From positions 1-64,000 of the forward strand of contig JBGAJM010000012.1 in assembly GCA_044224925.1 (NCBI GenBank): a stretch of DNA of 64,000 nucleotides. Direction: 5' to 3'. The translations under genes were made by a program, and so were the position numbers. This stretch comes from Kapaibacterium sp044224925. Its GTDB lineage: Bacteria; Bacteroidota; Ignavibacteria; Kapaibacteriales; Kapaibacteriaceae. The notes below the pieces were generated by a model. That model searched no databases and was not told the origin of the DNA. It saw only the letters and a program-made list of their open reading frames with translations. Positions 8,036-18,261 of the stretch are shown here, piece by piece (within the stretch, counting starts at the first letter, position 1; each line of letters opens with the position of its first letter).

Positions 8036-10215
8036 TCGTCCTTCTTTGGTAGGTCTGCCGGAGATCGTTCCGGTTCGTTCTCAACAGGTGGTCGGTCCGG
8101 TGGTACTTCTGCCGGCGGATCGATCATCACATCAACACCAACCGTATCGGCACTGTCTGCCTGCATATCGAAGTGGATAGCCGGATAGCCAAGCGCAGGG
8201 TTGCCATAGACCTTCGACATCAGTCTGCCCCAGATCGGTGCTGCCGCCCTGCCACCTTGCCCATAATCTCCGGTGAACTGCACGCGTCGATCATCAAAGC
8301 CCACCCATACGCCGGCCACGAGCTGCGGTGTGTAGCCCACGAACCATGCGTCGGCAAAGTCGTTGGTGGTGCCGGTCTTCCCGGCCGCATCACCGCGATA
8401 GAACTTGCGAATGCTCGATGCCGTGCCGCCGTCCACAACACCGCGCATGATGCTGATCATGTTGCGAGCGACGGATGGACTGATAGCGTCGGTGACGGTC
8501 GATGGAAGTCGTGCCTCGTACAACACATTGCCCATGCGGTCTTCGATGCGCGTGATGTACGAAGGCGGCACGCTCACACCATGATTGACAAAGGCGCCAT
8601 ACGCACCGGTCATCTCGAGCGGTGTGACCTCCACAGCTCCAAGGGCAATGGAGGGAACAGGGTGGAGAGGGGATTGAATGCCGAGACGCTGACAGAGGGC
8701 GACCACCTTCGAGGGCGAGGTGTGTTCGGTGATGAGTCGTGCAGCAACGGTGTTCACCGAGAATTTCAAGGCGGTGCGCAAGGCCATCGGTCCGCCGGTC
8801 TTGCTTGCTCCACTTGGCGACCAGATCTCGCCCGTTGGAAGTTGATACGTGAACGGTCCGCTCTCGATCTCGGTATCGGGTGTGAGTCCGTCTTCAAATG
8901 CCGAAGCATACACGAATGGTTTGAACGACGAGCCGGGCTGACGTCGTGCTTGCGTTGCATGGTTGAACGAATAGCGTGCCGTGGGGTTGAGCTTCATGCT
9001 TTGCGGCGATGCGCCCACCATGGCAAGAATGGCGCCCGTGCGAGGGTCCATCACCACAACGGCTGCTTCGATGGTGGTGGCATCGCGCTTCACGGAATCC
9101 ACAAAGGCGCGGTTCTTCTTCAAGCGTTCGGCAACACGAGCGCGCTCTGCGCCACGCGCCGCGATATAGGCCGGTGTGGCGCGCACAGCACGGTCGAGGA
9201 GTTGATTGATGATCTGCCACCGACCCTTCCACGACCAATTGCGTTCGAACAACTGTTGATACGTAGCAAGGTGTTCGGCAACAGCATCGTTGGCAGCGCG
9301 TTGAATGCCGGAGTTCAGCGTGGTGTGAATGATCAGTCCGTCGCGATACAGATCGTGATCCTGCAGTTTTCCATTTGCAACATTGCCGCGACTGAGTTGC
9401 TGACGGATGGCCTCGACAAAGTGCGGTGCGATCCCGCGCGTGATCGATGCCGGTGTTGGATGGGCAAGCGGTTCTGCTGTTGCGGCGGCCCACTGATCTC
9501 CCGTCAAGTAGCCTTCATCGGTCATCATCGTGAGGATCAGATTCCGTCGCGAGATCCCCGCGCTATCGTTGCTGTTGTACTTCTCCGGTGCTTTGAACAA
9601 TCCAACGAGATAGGCGCACTCTGCTGTGCTAAGGTTGATGGCCTGCTTGTTGAAGTAGACCTGTGCGGCCACCTGGATCCCGTACGCACCTCGGCCATAG
9701 TAGACCGTGTTGGCATACAGTTCCAGGATCTCGTGCTTCGTATACGTGCGTTCGATCTGCACGGCCGTCCACGCTTCGCGGATCTTGCGCGACAGTGTTT
9801 GTTCTTGTGTGAAGTACAGATTGCGAGCAAGCTGTTGCGTGATCGTCGATGCCCCTTCTTTCGCACGAAAGGCGAACACGTTCTTGAAGGCGGCCTTGAT
9901 GATGCGCATCGAATGCACGCCCCAGTGATCATAGAAGGCCCTGTCCTCGGTGGCGATCAAGGCGTTGACGAAGTTCTTTGGAATGGAGTCGAACGGGATG
10001 TACGTGCGACGTGTGGTGGCAAAGTGTTCGAGCAACACTCCGTCGGCCGAGAACACCTGCGTTGCAAGGTCCTGCTTCGGATGTTCCAGTTGCGCCAGTG
10101 TGGGCATGGAATCGTCGTTCACCACCACGAGAGCATAGAGGGCAACGAGCACCACGATGGTGCCGGATGTCCATGCAAGGAATTTCAGGGTAAGGTAGGG
10201 GGTGATGCGTTTCAT
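8032..10215 (-). CDS. class A penicillin-binding protein (PBP1A type)
   Basis: This 727-residue bifunctional murein synthase polymerises lipid II and cross-links glycan strands at the periplasmic face. One N-terminal membrane segment (about residues 11-32) precedes the GT51 glycosyltransferase domain with catalytic Glu90 in IATEDRAFYDHWG and the GASTITQQLARNL motif. The transpeptidase domain has SSFK (429-432), SVN (486-488) and KTG (613-615). The C-terminus is proline- and acid-rich (PPAEVPPDRPPVENEPE). Its stop overlaps the FAH gene and its start abuts the OmpA-type gene, which suggests a cell-envelope operon. All catalytic motifs are intact. Confidence 0.95.
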   Translation of the reverse strand: MKRITPYLTLKFLAWTSGTIVVLVALYALVVVNDDSMPTLAQLEHPKQDLATQVFSADGVLLEHFATTRRTYIPFDSIPKNFVNALIATEDRAFYDHWGVHSMRIIKAAFKNVFAFRAKEGASTITQQLARNLYFTQEQTLSRKIREAWTAVQIERTYTKHEILELYANTVYYGRGAYGIQVAAQVYFNKQAINLSTAECAYLVGLFKAPEKYNSNDSAGISRRNLILTMMTDEGYLTGDQWAAATAEPLAHPTPASITRGIAPHFVEAIRQQLSRGNVANGKLQDHDLYRDGLIIHTTLNSGIQRAANDAVAEHLATYQQLFERNWSWKGRWQIINQLLDRAVRATPAYIAARGAERARVAERLKKNRAFVDSVKRDATTIEAAVVVMDPRTGAILAMVGASPQSMKLNPTARYSFNHATQARRQPGSSFKPFVYASAFEDGLTPDTEIESGPFTYQLPTGEIWSPSGASKTGGPMALRTALKFSVNTVAARLITEHTSPSKVVALCQRLGIQSPLHPVPSIALGAVEVTPLEMTGAYGAFVNHGVSVPPSYITRIEDRMGNVLYEARLPSTVTDAISPSVARNMISIMRGVVDGGTASSIRKFYRGDAAGKTGTTNDFADAWFVGYTPQLVAGVWVGFDDRRVQFTGDYGQGGRAAAPIWGRLMSKVYGNPALGYPAIHFDMQADSADTVGVDVMIDPPAEVPPDRPPVENEPERSPADLPKKDE

Positions 10216-11913
10216 TTATCGGAGGACCTTTACGAGTTCGACGCGACGGGCGCGTTTTCTCCACACATCCGTTGGTTCGTCGTGACGTCGGGCGGGAAGG
10301 AGCGACTCGCCCGCAGTGCGACCCTCAAGCAATTCGCGCGACACACCGCGCTTCACCAGTTCTTCGATCACGAACTCCACGCGATGCTTGCCGAGCACGA
10401 GGTTCGATGCTGTTGTGCCCACATCGTCGGTATGTCCGATCAGCACAAGTTTCTGCAGTCGGTTCCCGCTCATCCTGATGTTCGTCGCGATCAGGTCGAG
10501 CGACGCTCGCCACGACGTCGACGTTTCCATGCCGTTCGAGTCGAGCGTGTTCGGATACGGATCGTTGAACACGTTCGTAGGAAAATTGATGCGCAAGTAG
10601 AACGTGAGCGGGATCTCGAAATAGGGGACAGAGATCGTGCTATCGCCCATGCCGGCAGGAATGCTGATCACCTTCGAATCGAAGAACAGATCGGCGGATT
10701 GTGCGCTCACTTCCACGTTCGTACCGGTTGGTACCTTCAACGAGTAGTTCCCGTTGACATCGGTCTTCGTGGAGTTCACGGATTGCGGCGTGTTCACATC
10801 GTGTGCCTGCACATCGGCATGGGCAACAGGTGTGTTCGACCGCTCCATTACCACGGTGCCTCGAAGGATGGCAGAGTCGGGCACCACGGAGTCTTCACGA
10901 ACTGGCGTGATGATGGTGGGAACCACCACGGCAGCGGCGGCGATCTCGCGCTTCTTCTCGCGTGGTGTGCCGATGCTGGCACCTTCAACGCGGTGCAGCA
11001 CCCAGATATCGAACGTGCGTTGCTGATTCGACGAATAGTACAATGGCCAGTCGGTGTGGCCCGCCGGGATGTAGGGGAACATCTCATCGGCACGTGTGTT
11101 CACGGGAGCACCGATGTTGCGGGCTTCGTAGGCAACGGTCACGCTCGTGCCGCGCGCATCGATGGCGGTGCGAAAGAGATCGTATCCGCCAACCGTCTCA
11201 CGTCCGGACGAGGAGAAGAGCAACGTGGTATCGCCGTGGACAAGACACGGTGACAGTTCATCGCACGGCGTGTTCACACGGTCGCCCATGTTCACGGGCT
11301 CGGACCATCCGGATGGTGTCCGTCGCGTATACCAAAGGTCTGTTCCGCCCATGCCGCCTTCCCTGTCGGAGGCAAAGATCATCAGCGTTCCATCGCGCGA
11401 CGTGGTGGGTTGGGCATCCCAGAAGATCGGTGTGTTCACGGGAGCGGACAGAACATCGTCCACCACAAGTTCATCGTTCACTACCGTGGCCGAGGCGATC
11501 GAGGCGTCGCCCATGATGTCGGCGCTGCGCACCACACCCATGAATCGTTTTCCCGAAGAGCGTGCCGGCATGCGCGATACAGAATCGACGATGGTGCGTT
11601 CCACCGTCATGTATTGATCGTGCGCCATGTTCACGCCCCACATTAGCGCATCCACATCACCGGCGGGCAGCAAGGCGAACTCGTCCTCGCGCGTGTTCGC
11701 GCCGCGAACGATGCTGATCTTCCAATGGGTCTCGGGTGCAAGGACGGCGGCGGACGACGTGTCGATGTCCACGCGTTCAAGGCGCAAGGGAGAGCAGGAA
11801 GGTGGCGGGGGAGGAGGCGGGCAGCCTTGGAAGGCGCGTTTGGCGGGTCGTGGGGTGCAGGACGTGAGAAGGATCACGATCAGCGCAAGCATGCATCGAT
11901 GCAGGGAACTCAT
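10216..11913 (-). CDS. OmpA-family lipoprotein with PD40 repeats, PorE-like
   Basis: The 565-residue product starts at ATG 11913 with MSSLHRCMLALIVILLTSC, a lipoprotein signal, followed by a proline run. PD40/WD40-like blades occupy roughly residues 150-330 (RDGTLMIFASDREGG, TTLLFSSSGRETVGGYDLF). A carboxypeptidase regulatory-like domain follows (LRGTVVMERSNTPVAHADVQ, about 365-440), then a C-terminal OmpA domain with LIGHTDDVGTTASN and LGKHRVEF carrying the Asp and Arg that usually bind diaminopimelate. The order PD40-CRD-OmpA resembles PorE, the peptidoglycan anchor of T9SS, without an obvious TPR region. It overlaps aat by 4 nt and sits next to the PBP gene. The PorE role is an inference. 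Confidence 0.8.
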   Translation of the reverse strand: MSSLHRCMLALIVILLTSCTPRPAKRAFQGCPPPPPPPSCSPLRLERVDIDTSSAAVLAPETHWKISIVRGANTREDEFALLPAGDVDALMWGVNMAHDQYMTVERTIVDSVSRMPARSSGKRFMGVVRSADIMGDASIASATVVNDELVVDDVLSAPVNTPIFWDAQPTTSRDGTLMIFASDREGGMGGTDLWYTRRTPSGWSEPVNMGDRVNTPCDELSPCLVHGDTTLLFSSSGRETVGGYDLFRTAIDARGTSVTVAYEARNIGAPVNTRADEMFPYIPAGHTDWPLYYSSNQQRTFDIWVLHRVEGASIGTPREKKREIAAAAVVVPTIITPVREDSVVPDSAILRGTVVMERSNTPVAHADVQAHDVNTPQSVNSTKTDVNGNYSLKVPTGTNVEVSAQSADLFFDSKVISIPAGMGDSTISVPYFEIPLTFYLRINFPTNVFNDPYPNTLDSNGMETSTSWRASLDLIATNIRMSGNRLQKLVLIGHTDDVGTTASNLVLGKHRVEFVIEELVKRGVSRELLEGRTAGESLLPARRHDEPTDVWRKRARRVELVKVLR

Positions 11914-12494
11914 ATCCGAGCATCTCCGAACGTGCGATCCAATGCAAGAGCGTGCTTCAGCATAACCTGATATCCGGCGTCGGAGATCTCCACAGCGCCA
12001 AGAGACTGAGTGTGATCGTTGATATACTGTGTGTCCAGCAACGTGAACCCGCGTTGTTGCAGCGCTGCGATCAAGTGCACGAAGGCCACCTTCGATGCAT
12101 TCGATACATGCGAGAACATCGACTCGCCAAAGAAGGCGCCACCGATGCTCACGCCATAGAGTCCGCCCACCAAGCGCTCGTTCTGCCACACCTCTACGGA
12201 GTGTGCATGTCCGAGTTCATGCAGGGCGCAATAGGTATCCACGATCTCCGGACTGATCCACGAGTCCTCTCGAACGGCACAGGCCGTGATCACATCGTCG
12301 AACGACGTGTCGAAGGTGATCTCGAACGGCCTGCGTTGGACGAGGCGACGCAACGACCGTGCAATATGCACACGATCGAGGGGGATTATGGCACGTGGGT
12401 CGGGTCGGTGCCACACGATCCGCTCTGTTGGCGGCTCTGCCATCGGAAAGTAGCCGTTTTCGTAGCCGATCAACACAACAGAAGGGAGCAGCAT
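11910..12494 (-). CDS. aat: leucyl/phenylalanyl-tRNA--protein transferase
   Basis: The 194-residue product transfers Leu or Phe from tRNA to N-terminal Arg/Lys of proteins, marking them for ClpAP-type degradation. It contains the family core: GYENGYFPMA (residues 10-19), WHRPDPRAIIPL, and the signature GGLYGVSIGGAFFGESMFS followed by ASKVAFVHLI. It is shorter than the E. coli enzyme (about 234 residues), mainly at the N-terminus, but every core motif is present. Its stop overlaps the PorE-like gene start by 4 nt. Confidence 0.93.
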   Translation of the reverse strand: MLLPSVVLIGYENGYFPMAEPPTERIVWHRPDPRAIIPLDRVHIARSLRRLVQRRPFEITFDTSFDDVITACAVREDSWISPEIVDTYCALHELGHAHSVEVWQNERLVGGLYGVSIGGAFFGESMFSHVSNASKVAFVHLIAALQQRGFTLLDTQYINDHTQSLGAVEISDAGYQVMLKHALALDRTFGDARI

Positions 12495-12523
12495 GCCCGC
12501 AAACTACGACAGCGAGAAGGATG

Positions 12524-15500
12524 TTACCGCAGGACGGAGAACTGTCCGTGCGAGATCTGAACGGGTCTCGAACCCGATTCACTCCACACCGCTGCATAGT
12601 AGACGCCGGAGGGAAGGCCCGTTAGATCGACGATCTCACCGCGGTGAACGACCCCCGACATGTGAATGGTGCCCACGGCGTCGACGACGCGCAGCAGGAG
12701 CCGCTCGTTCTTCACCGGTCTGTCGTGCAGCAGCACTCCGTCGATGACGATGCTCACCACATCGCGCGACGGATTCGGATAGACGGCAAGGATGGACGCG
12801 TTGGTGAGGTCGACGGAGCGCATCGACTGCAGGTCGACACTGCGAGTGGTGCCGCGAGCCATGCGCCCAAACGACACCGGCTGCGGATCGATGTCGCGGT
12901 CCTCGCGGTACATGAGGGCGTCGGCACCTGCATGCAGAAGGCGCAGCCGATAGGTGCGGTTGTCGCCGTTGCTCACGTAGTACCGCTGATGGACCTCGTT
13001 GTCGGGAGCCGACGCGTCTGCTGCTGCAAGATCAAGTTGTGCCGACATGGGCGCACTCGGGTCGCTATCCTCGATCGACAGTTGAATGCCGTCGCGAAGT
13101 CCGCCGCCGGAGATGATATCGATGCCGCTGATGTCGTCGACGATGAAGTCGTCGGAGACGAGTGTCGTGGGTCCGGTGGTCAAGGCATGCTGCTGCATTG
13201 CCATGGCCGTGCTGCCCGAGTATCCGCTGCGAAGTGCAGTATCGGTCTGCGGGTGAAATGCGATCGGCGTCCCGTCTTCAAGGACGGCGCGCACGGTCAC
13301 GCTCTCATCGCGTTGCTGATATCCGGATCGCGTAACGGGAGCTGCCGGGGTCTCGTCAGCCGACGTCTTGTAGAACGCCTCGGCACTCACGTACAGATGC
13401 GGGGGCGTGTCGCCCGTGTACTGCATGATGCGTCGTATCGGTCGAATGCCAAGCGGGAAGTTCTCGCGCATGCGCATGGCAAGATGCGGCCAGGCACCGC
13501 CGGCGGTGAGGAAGTCGTAGTGCAGGATCAGACCCGACGACGACGGCAGGCGCGGCGTGCGACGAAGAAAGATCTGCTGCACGGAGATGGAAGGAAACTG
13601 CGCGAGGCCTGTCCAGTAGGAGGCATGCCCGGAGTCGCGATGACTCCGCAGCGTGTCGTAGACGGCAGAATCCAACACACAATAGTTCACAACGAGCGAC
13701 GAGTCGGAAACGTCGCCGCGAATGATGTGCAGGCTGTCGTCATAGCTCACGAGACTGTCGTCAACGACGCCCTCCCACGTAAGCGAGTCGATGCGCACGA
13801 TGCCGCTTGTGAGAACCGGGTGGAAGAGGCTCACCGTGCTGCCATAGGTGGTGTTCGTCCACCAGTAATGCAACTGTGACGGGATCGTATCGGTGCGGTC
13901 GATGAAGTGGTTATAGCGTATGCGCGACCGGCCCTGCGAGGTGATGTATTCGGCCCATGCAACGGTCTCGTGGTTGTAGGAGAACGATCCGCTCGGCGAA
14001 CCGTCGGCATCACGGATGAAGAGACCCATGGTGTCCGACTGCAGGCTCCTGACAACCACCGGCAGCTCTGCACGTGCCCCTGCTTCTTTGCCGCCCACAA
14101 CGGCGATCCTGTTCGTCGTATCAAGAGGAATGGACGGCGGTGAGCTGGAATCGTAGGACATCTCCACAAATCGCGGAAGTGTGCGGGCAATGGCACTTCC
14201 GGTGCCGGGCGTAAGACGTGTGTATCGTATGTGCGGATGCGTGGAACCCTCCTGCCATACGAGTGTTGCATCGGTGCGCTGGTGTGCGATATTGGAATAC
14301 ACGTTCAGGCTCGGGAAGCGGGCCGTTCCGCCGACGAGGGTGTCGGTGCCGCTGATGATCGTAGGGGTCGGAACTCTTGTCAGTGCACTCTGGTTCGGCA
14401 ACCACGTCTGCGTGCTGCTCTTCTTTCCGGCACCGATGCCGGTGTTGCTTGCACTCCATGCATAGTACATGGTGTTGCTGCCGCTTGCATTGATCACGGG
14501 CGTACCGTAGCGTGCGAGGCTCTTGAGCGTGTCGGCACCGCCGTCGTGGTTCATGTCCTTGCGGCAGACCACCAGCGAGCGGCCGTTGGCGCCGAGATAG
14601 GTTGTGTCCGTGGAGGCAGCATCGAGAAAGGCATTCTCGACCACATGAAAGTAGGTATTGCGCTCCGGCGTTTTCGTCCACATGTCCTCACAAGCATAGA
14701 CAACGAAGATCTTCGGCACGTTGCTCTGCACTTCACGCACGACGATGCTCGGGAAACCGCACGAGCAGTCCTTGAGTGTCGTCACAAGTGTGTCAAGGTT
14801 CGACAGGTATCCTGCGGAATCGGCGGGGTCATTATAGCGTGTTCCGTATGCTCTATCGGTAGGATAGATGCTGAGCCCCGTCTGCTTGCTGAGTGCAATG
14901 GAGGGTTCCCATGCGATACCGTCCACCGATGGGAGCGTGTCCTTGTGATAGAGTCGCGACCGTTTGTAGTAGACCGTCCACACATTCAATCGAGCTGATT
15001 CCTTCAGTTCGCGAGCGTGATAGACCATGTGATAGCGAATGGAATCCGTATAGCCCGACGAATCCGCCTTCGCAACAGGAAAGGCGATCAGTTTGTTCTG
15101 TGTGGAGTAGGCCAGATAACCGCTTGCGATCGAATCGGCTGCACGAATGCATTTGATGCGGAGGAACCGTGTTTCGCCGGGACGCAGATCGATGGTGAAG
15201 TGCTTCTGAGAAGAGACCACCGTATCGATCGCCCATGCAGAGTCCTGCCGTGGCACCATGTCGCGAATGTTGAACAGGTAGGGAGTAGAGAGATCGACAG
15301 AATACTTGAACGGGATCTCGATGCGTCGTGCGCCCACCTGGCGGTAGCGCAGGTCGGGACGGCTATGGCGCGTAAGGGTATCGAAGTCGTACGACGCCAT
15401 GAACTCGATGGAGTCGAGAAGGTGTGCATTGTACAGCCACGGCAGCGTACGCCTGTTCGTAACGGCAAGGATGCAGAACGTGTCGGTCGTTCCTGCTTCG

Positions 15501-18247
15501 ACGGTGTCCATGAGAACCATATCATACAGATTCTCATCCGTCGGCTCTTCACGCAGCACAAGCGTGGTATCCGACGCTGAGGTGCGCTCCCACCTGTACA
15601 CGTGCACGGAATCAGCGAAGGCCTCCACCCAGTGGCGCAGCCGATTGGTATCACCGTTCATGAGTGTGCGATAGCCCTTGCCGAACCACCCCACGGGGCG
15701 TGTGCGCATGAAGTAGTAGGCGTTGGAGCGATCGACGGAATGCGGGTAGACGGTCTGCGTGTCGGTGACAAGATCGTGCCACCACTTCGACTCCATGAGC
15801 ATGGAACGGCGGCCCGCGTAGACGTGCTGCGAAGAGTCGCCGGGCATACATCGTTTGATGCCCATGAAGCCGGCCATCGTGTCGAGGTTGTTGTAGGACT
15901 GGATCATGTACGGGTCATTGTCGGTGAGGTAGTCGCTCCCCAGATGACCCGAGTTGACAAGACTGTCAGCCGTTACGGTGGTGTCGTGGTCCCAGGCACG
16001 CGCTACGGAGTCGTCGCAGATGGGGCCGGGAAGGAAGGCCTTCGTAGAAGGGCGGTGCGTGGAATCAATGATGTCAGGATCATCACTGGGATAGATCTGT
16101 TTTCCCGCAAAGAACGACTCGTCCAGCGAATCCGTTGGCGGTGGCACCGGATACCCATAGCGCCACTTGTCATACATGAATCCTCGGCAGCCCATGGAGA
16201 GCGACGCGCCGTGCTCAAGGCGCACCCATTCACCCGTCTGCGGCACCTTATCAGTGTGCCGGAAGTAGGGACGTCCGCTCGAATCCACATTGAACGTCGG
16301 GTTCATGTGATAGAAGAAGTTCGCCCACCAGTCACGGCGCTTGGCAAAGAACATGTCTCCGGTCTGATACATCATGACAAAGGCGATGTTCTCGAACCAG
16401 GCCGCCGGACCTCGGTCGGAATTGATGAACTCCTGATAGGCGACACCCGTACGATAGGCCGAGTCGAGCGGCAGACCATAGGTTCCGTAGCCCGAGCGTG
16501 CATAGTTCGTCTTCACCATGGCTTCCGAAAGAAGCGGATCCGTGACGACGGCGTCTCGGCTATAACCGTTCTTGAGTCCCATCGATGGCGTCGGCATGGG
16601 TGTATTGGTGTGGACGTTACCTTCCTTGCCGTTGGCGAAGTATGGTGCTGCGACCTGGAAGCCGGGCTGCGACATGCCTGCCATCCACAGGAACTTCGTC
16701 GGGAATCCCTGCAGCTTCTGATGACCGTACTCGCCGTGCTCATTGTCGCCCGTGAACAGCGGTCCGCCGAAGCCCGCCTCCGACGTCAGGCGCTTGTCAA
16801 GTAATTGCAACCGGTAGCGCATACCAAGCAAGTGCTCGATGCGGAACTCGTCGCACATGTAGAACGACAGCACCTTGAAGGTGCGACCCGTCGAATCGTG
16901 ATAGGCATTGAGCTCGCTCTTCATGGACGCAACGTGATCTTTCATCTGACTCGCCCACAACTGATCATTGTATCCGCTCGTCGCACGCTTGGTCTGTGGT
17001 GTGAGTAGCGAGATGGAACGGATAGCCACCGACGAATTGCCATGATACCACACCGTCACGCCGAGCGTGTCGATGGCCATGTAGCGTTTGTTGGTGTCGG
17101 CCAACGTTAACGTGTCGGCGTTGTGTCGTGGAAAGTCAAAGGGCTCATGCTTGAGAATGTGGGGGCGGCGCTGGCCAAACAATGTATCTCCGCCAGGTTG
17201 TGCTTGGATCTCCAGTAAAGTGTCCGTTCTGAATTCCGCCACGATGGTAATGTCAGGACCATGTGCATCAGAGTGCAACGGCAGCATATTTCGCCGGATC
17301 ACAATCGAGTCAACGAACTCATTGGTATCAACATCGCGCATATGCATTTCTGTACCACGTCCGTTGGGGAGTTGGAATGTACCTGCAATTGCATCCGGAA
17401 CAGTGCGGAATGGCATGCGATAACGAATTGAATCAACGGTCTTGTTCGTGTCGACGTGATCCTTCCAACGCAACTGATACGGAACGACAACGCTGACAAC
17501 TGCAGCAGTGTCTTCGATTTCGTCAGAGGATGAAGTTCGCCGAAGGTTGATCACAAGCTGCAAGCGCCTGCAGTCGACGCTGTCTTTAGGCGGGAACTCA
17601 GTGTCAAGCGGCGAATTCCAGTCGACAGCACTTGTGATGTACAACCTGTTACGCGGCTCGGCGGAATCCAACACCTTCACGGGATACGTCAGCGATGTGT
17701 CTATGTCGAGGCGGTAGCGCCGGTAGTTGACGTCGCTCGTCACCGACGAGACCGAACCGTAGTGCCGTGCCGTGAACGATAGCGGCCAGGCATCTGTGTC
17801 GCGCGGTTGCCACGATCTGTCGTAGCCACCATTCTCAGCGGGCTCCCAACGCATGCCCATCCACTCGTCGATAAAGGCCATGTTCGAGCCGGGCAGATTT
17901 GCGAGCGGCGATGTCCAGACGAGATAGTTCGTATCACCATTGCCGCGTCCCAAGTGCTTGAGCTGACGGATATGACCGAGTGCGTCAAGGTATCCGAACT
18001 GATCGGCCGTCACATTCATGCGAAGCGATGTGTTGAGCTTGTCGAGATCGGCTGTGCCCCACTGATGACCAAGTGCGAACGAGGGCAGCCGTGCGGTAAA
18101 GACCGTCGTGTCCCACACGAATGTCGAGTCGATGCTGTGCAGGTCACCAACGAGAATGGTGTTTTGTGCATGGGCACAAACTTGAAGTCCCGTGAAGAGC
18201 AGTACCAGACTCAGCACGCGCACACTCGTGGCCGTGACAGCCCTCAT
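12524..18247 (-). CDS. very large exported protein with T9SS-type sorting domain
   Basis: Start ATG 18247 gives a signal peptide (VRVLSLVLLFTGLQVCAHAQ) and a protein of about 1907 residues. I recognise no catalytic domain. The body is rich in Asp, Thr, Ser and Tyr with many short beta-like stretches. The last ~90 residues (from ILAVYPNPSRDVVSIVI through LTGLPSGVYYAAVW) form a typical T9SS type A sorting domain, so it is probably surface-attached or secreted. Its 14-bp spacing to the upstream exported-protein gene is repeated upstream, where a short decayed copy of its own 5' end (19815-20003) remains. It is the bulkiest gene in the operon; function unknown. Confidence 0.85.
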   Translation of the reverse strand: MRAVTATSVRVLSLVLLFTGLQVCAHAQNTILVGDLHSIDSTFVWDTTVFTARLPSFALGHQWGTADLDKLNTSLRMNVTADQFGYLDALGHIRQLKHLGRGNGDTNYLVWTSPLANLPGSNMAFIDEWMGMRWEPAENGGYDRSWQPRDTDAWPLSFTARHYGSVSSVTSDVNYRRYRLDIDTSLTYPVKVLDSAEPRNRLYITSAVDWNSPLDTEFPPKDSVDCRRLQLVINLRRTSSSDEIEDTAAVVSVVVPYQLRWKDHVDTNKTVDSIRYRMPFRTVPDAIAGTFQLPNGRGTEMHMRDVDTNEFVDSIVIRRNMLPLHSDAHGPDITIVAEFRTDTLLEIQAQPGGDTLFGQRRPHILKHEPFDFPRHNADTLTLADTNKRYMAIDTLGVTVWYHGNSSVAIRSISLLTPQTKRATSGYNDQLWASQMKDHVASMKSELNAYHDSTGRTFKVLSFYMCDEFRIEHLLGMRYRLQLLDKRLTSEAGFGGPLFTGDNEHGEYGHQKLQGFPTKFLWMAGMSQPGFQVAAPYFANGKEGNVHTNTPMPTPSMGLKNGYSRDAVVTDPLLSEAMVKTNYARSGYGTYGLPLDSAYRTGVAYQEFINSDRGPAAWFENIAFVMMYQTGDMFFAKRRDWWANFFYHMNPTFNVDSSGRPYFRHTDKVPQTGEWVRLEHGASLSMGCRGFMYDKWRYGYPVPPPTDSLDESFFAGKQIYPSDDPDIIDSTHRPSTKAFLPGPICDDSVARAWDHDTTVTADSLVNSGHLGSDYLTDNDPYMIQSYNNLDTMAGFMGIKRCMPGDSSQHVYAGRRSMLMESKWWHDLVTDTQTVYPHSVDRSNAYYFMRTRPVGWFGKGYRTLMNGDTNRLRHWVEAFADSVHVYRWERTSASDTTLVLREEPTDENLYDMVLMDTVEAGTTDTFCILAVTNRRTLPWLYNAHLLDSIEFMASYDFDTLTRHSRPDLRYRQVGARRIEIPFKYSVDLSTPYLFNIRDMVPRQDSAWAIDTVVSSQKHFTIDLRPGETRFLRIKCIRAADSIASGYLAYSTQNKLIAFPVAKADSSGYTDSIRYHMVYHARELKESARLNVWTVYYKRSRLYHKDTLPSVDGIAWEPSIALSKQTGLSIYPTDRAYGTRYNDPADSAGYLSNLDTLVTTLKDCSCGFPSIVVREVQSNVPKIFVVYACEDMWTKTPERNTYFHVVENAFLDAASTDTTYLGANGRSLVVCRKDMNHDGGADTLKSLARYGTPVINASGSNTMYYAWSASNTGIGAGKKSSTQTWLPNQSALTRVPTPTIISGTDTLVGGTARFPSLNVYSNIAHQRTDATLVWQEGSTHPHIRYTRLTPGTGSAIARTLPRFVEMSYDSSSPPSIPLDTTNRIAVVGGKEAGARAELPVVVRSLQSDTMGLFIRDADGSPSGSFSYNHETVAWAEYITSQGRSRIRYNHFIDRTDTIPSQLHYWWTNTTYGSTVSLFHPVLTSGIVRIDSLTWEGVVDDSLVSYDDSLHIIRGDVSDSSLVVNYCVLDSAVYDTLRSHRDSGHASYWTGLAQFPSISVQQIFLRRTPRLPSSSGLILHYDFLTAGGAWPHLAMRMRENFPLGIRPIRRIMQYTGDTPPHLYVSAEAFYKTSADETPAAPVTRSGYQQRDESVTVRAVLEDGTPIAFHPQTDTALRSGYSGSTAMAMQQHALTTGPTTLVSDDFIVDDISGIDIISGGGLRDGIQLSIEDSDPSAPMSAQLDLAAADASAPDNEVHQRYYVSNGDNRTYRLRLLHAGADALMYREDRDIDPQPVSFGRMARGTTRSVDLQSMRSVDLTNASILAVYPNPSRDVVSIVIDGVLLHDRPVKNERLLLRVVDAVGTIHMSGVVHRGEIVDLTGLPSGVYYAAVWSESGSRPVQISHGQFSVLR

Positions 18248-18261
18248 GATGGCCTCCGCAG

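Noticed and set aside
8173..11253. Long plus-strand open frame opposite the PBP and PorE-like genes
   Set aside because: It lies antisense to two well-identified genes with intact motifs; its product is His/Arg/Cys-rich with no domain. It follows from high-GC codon structure.
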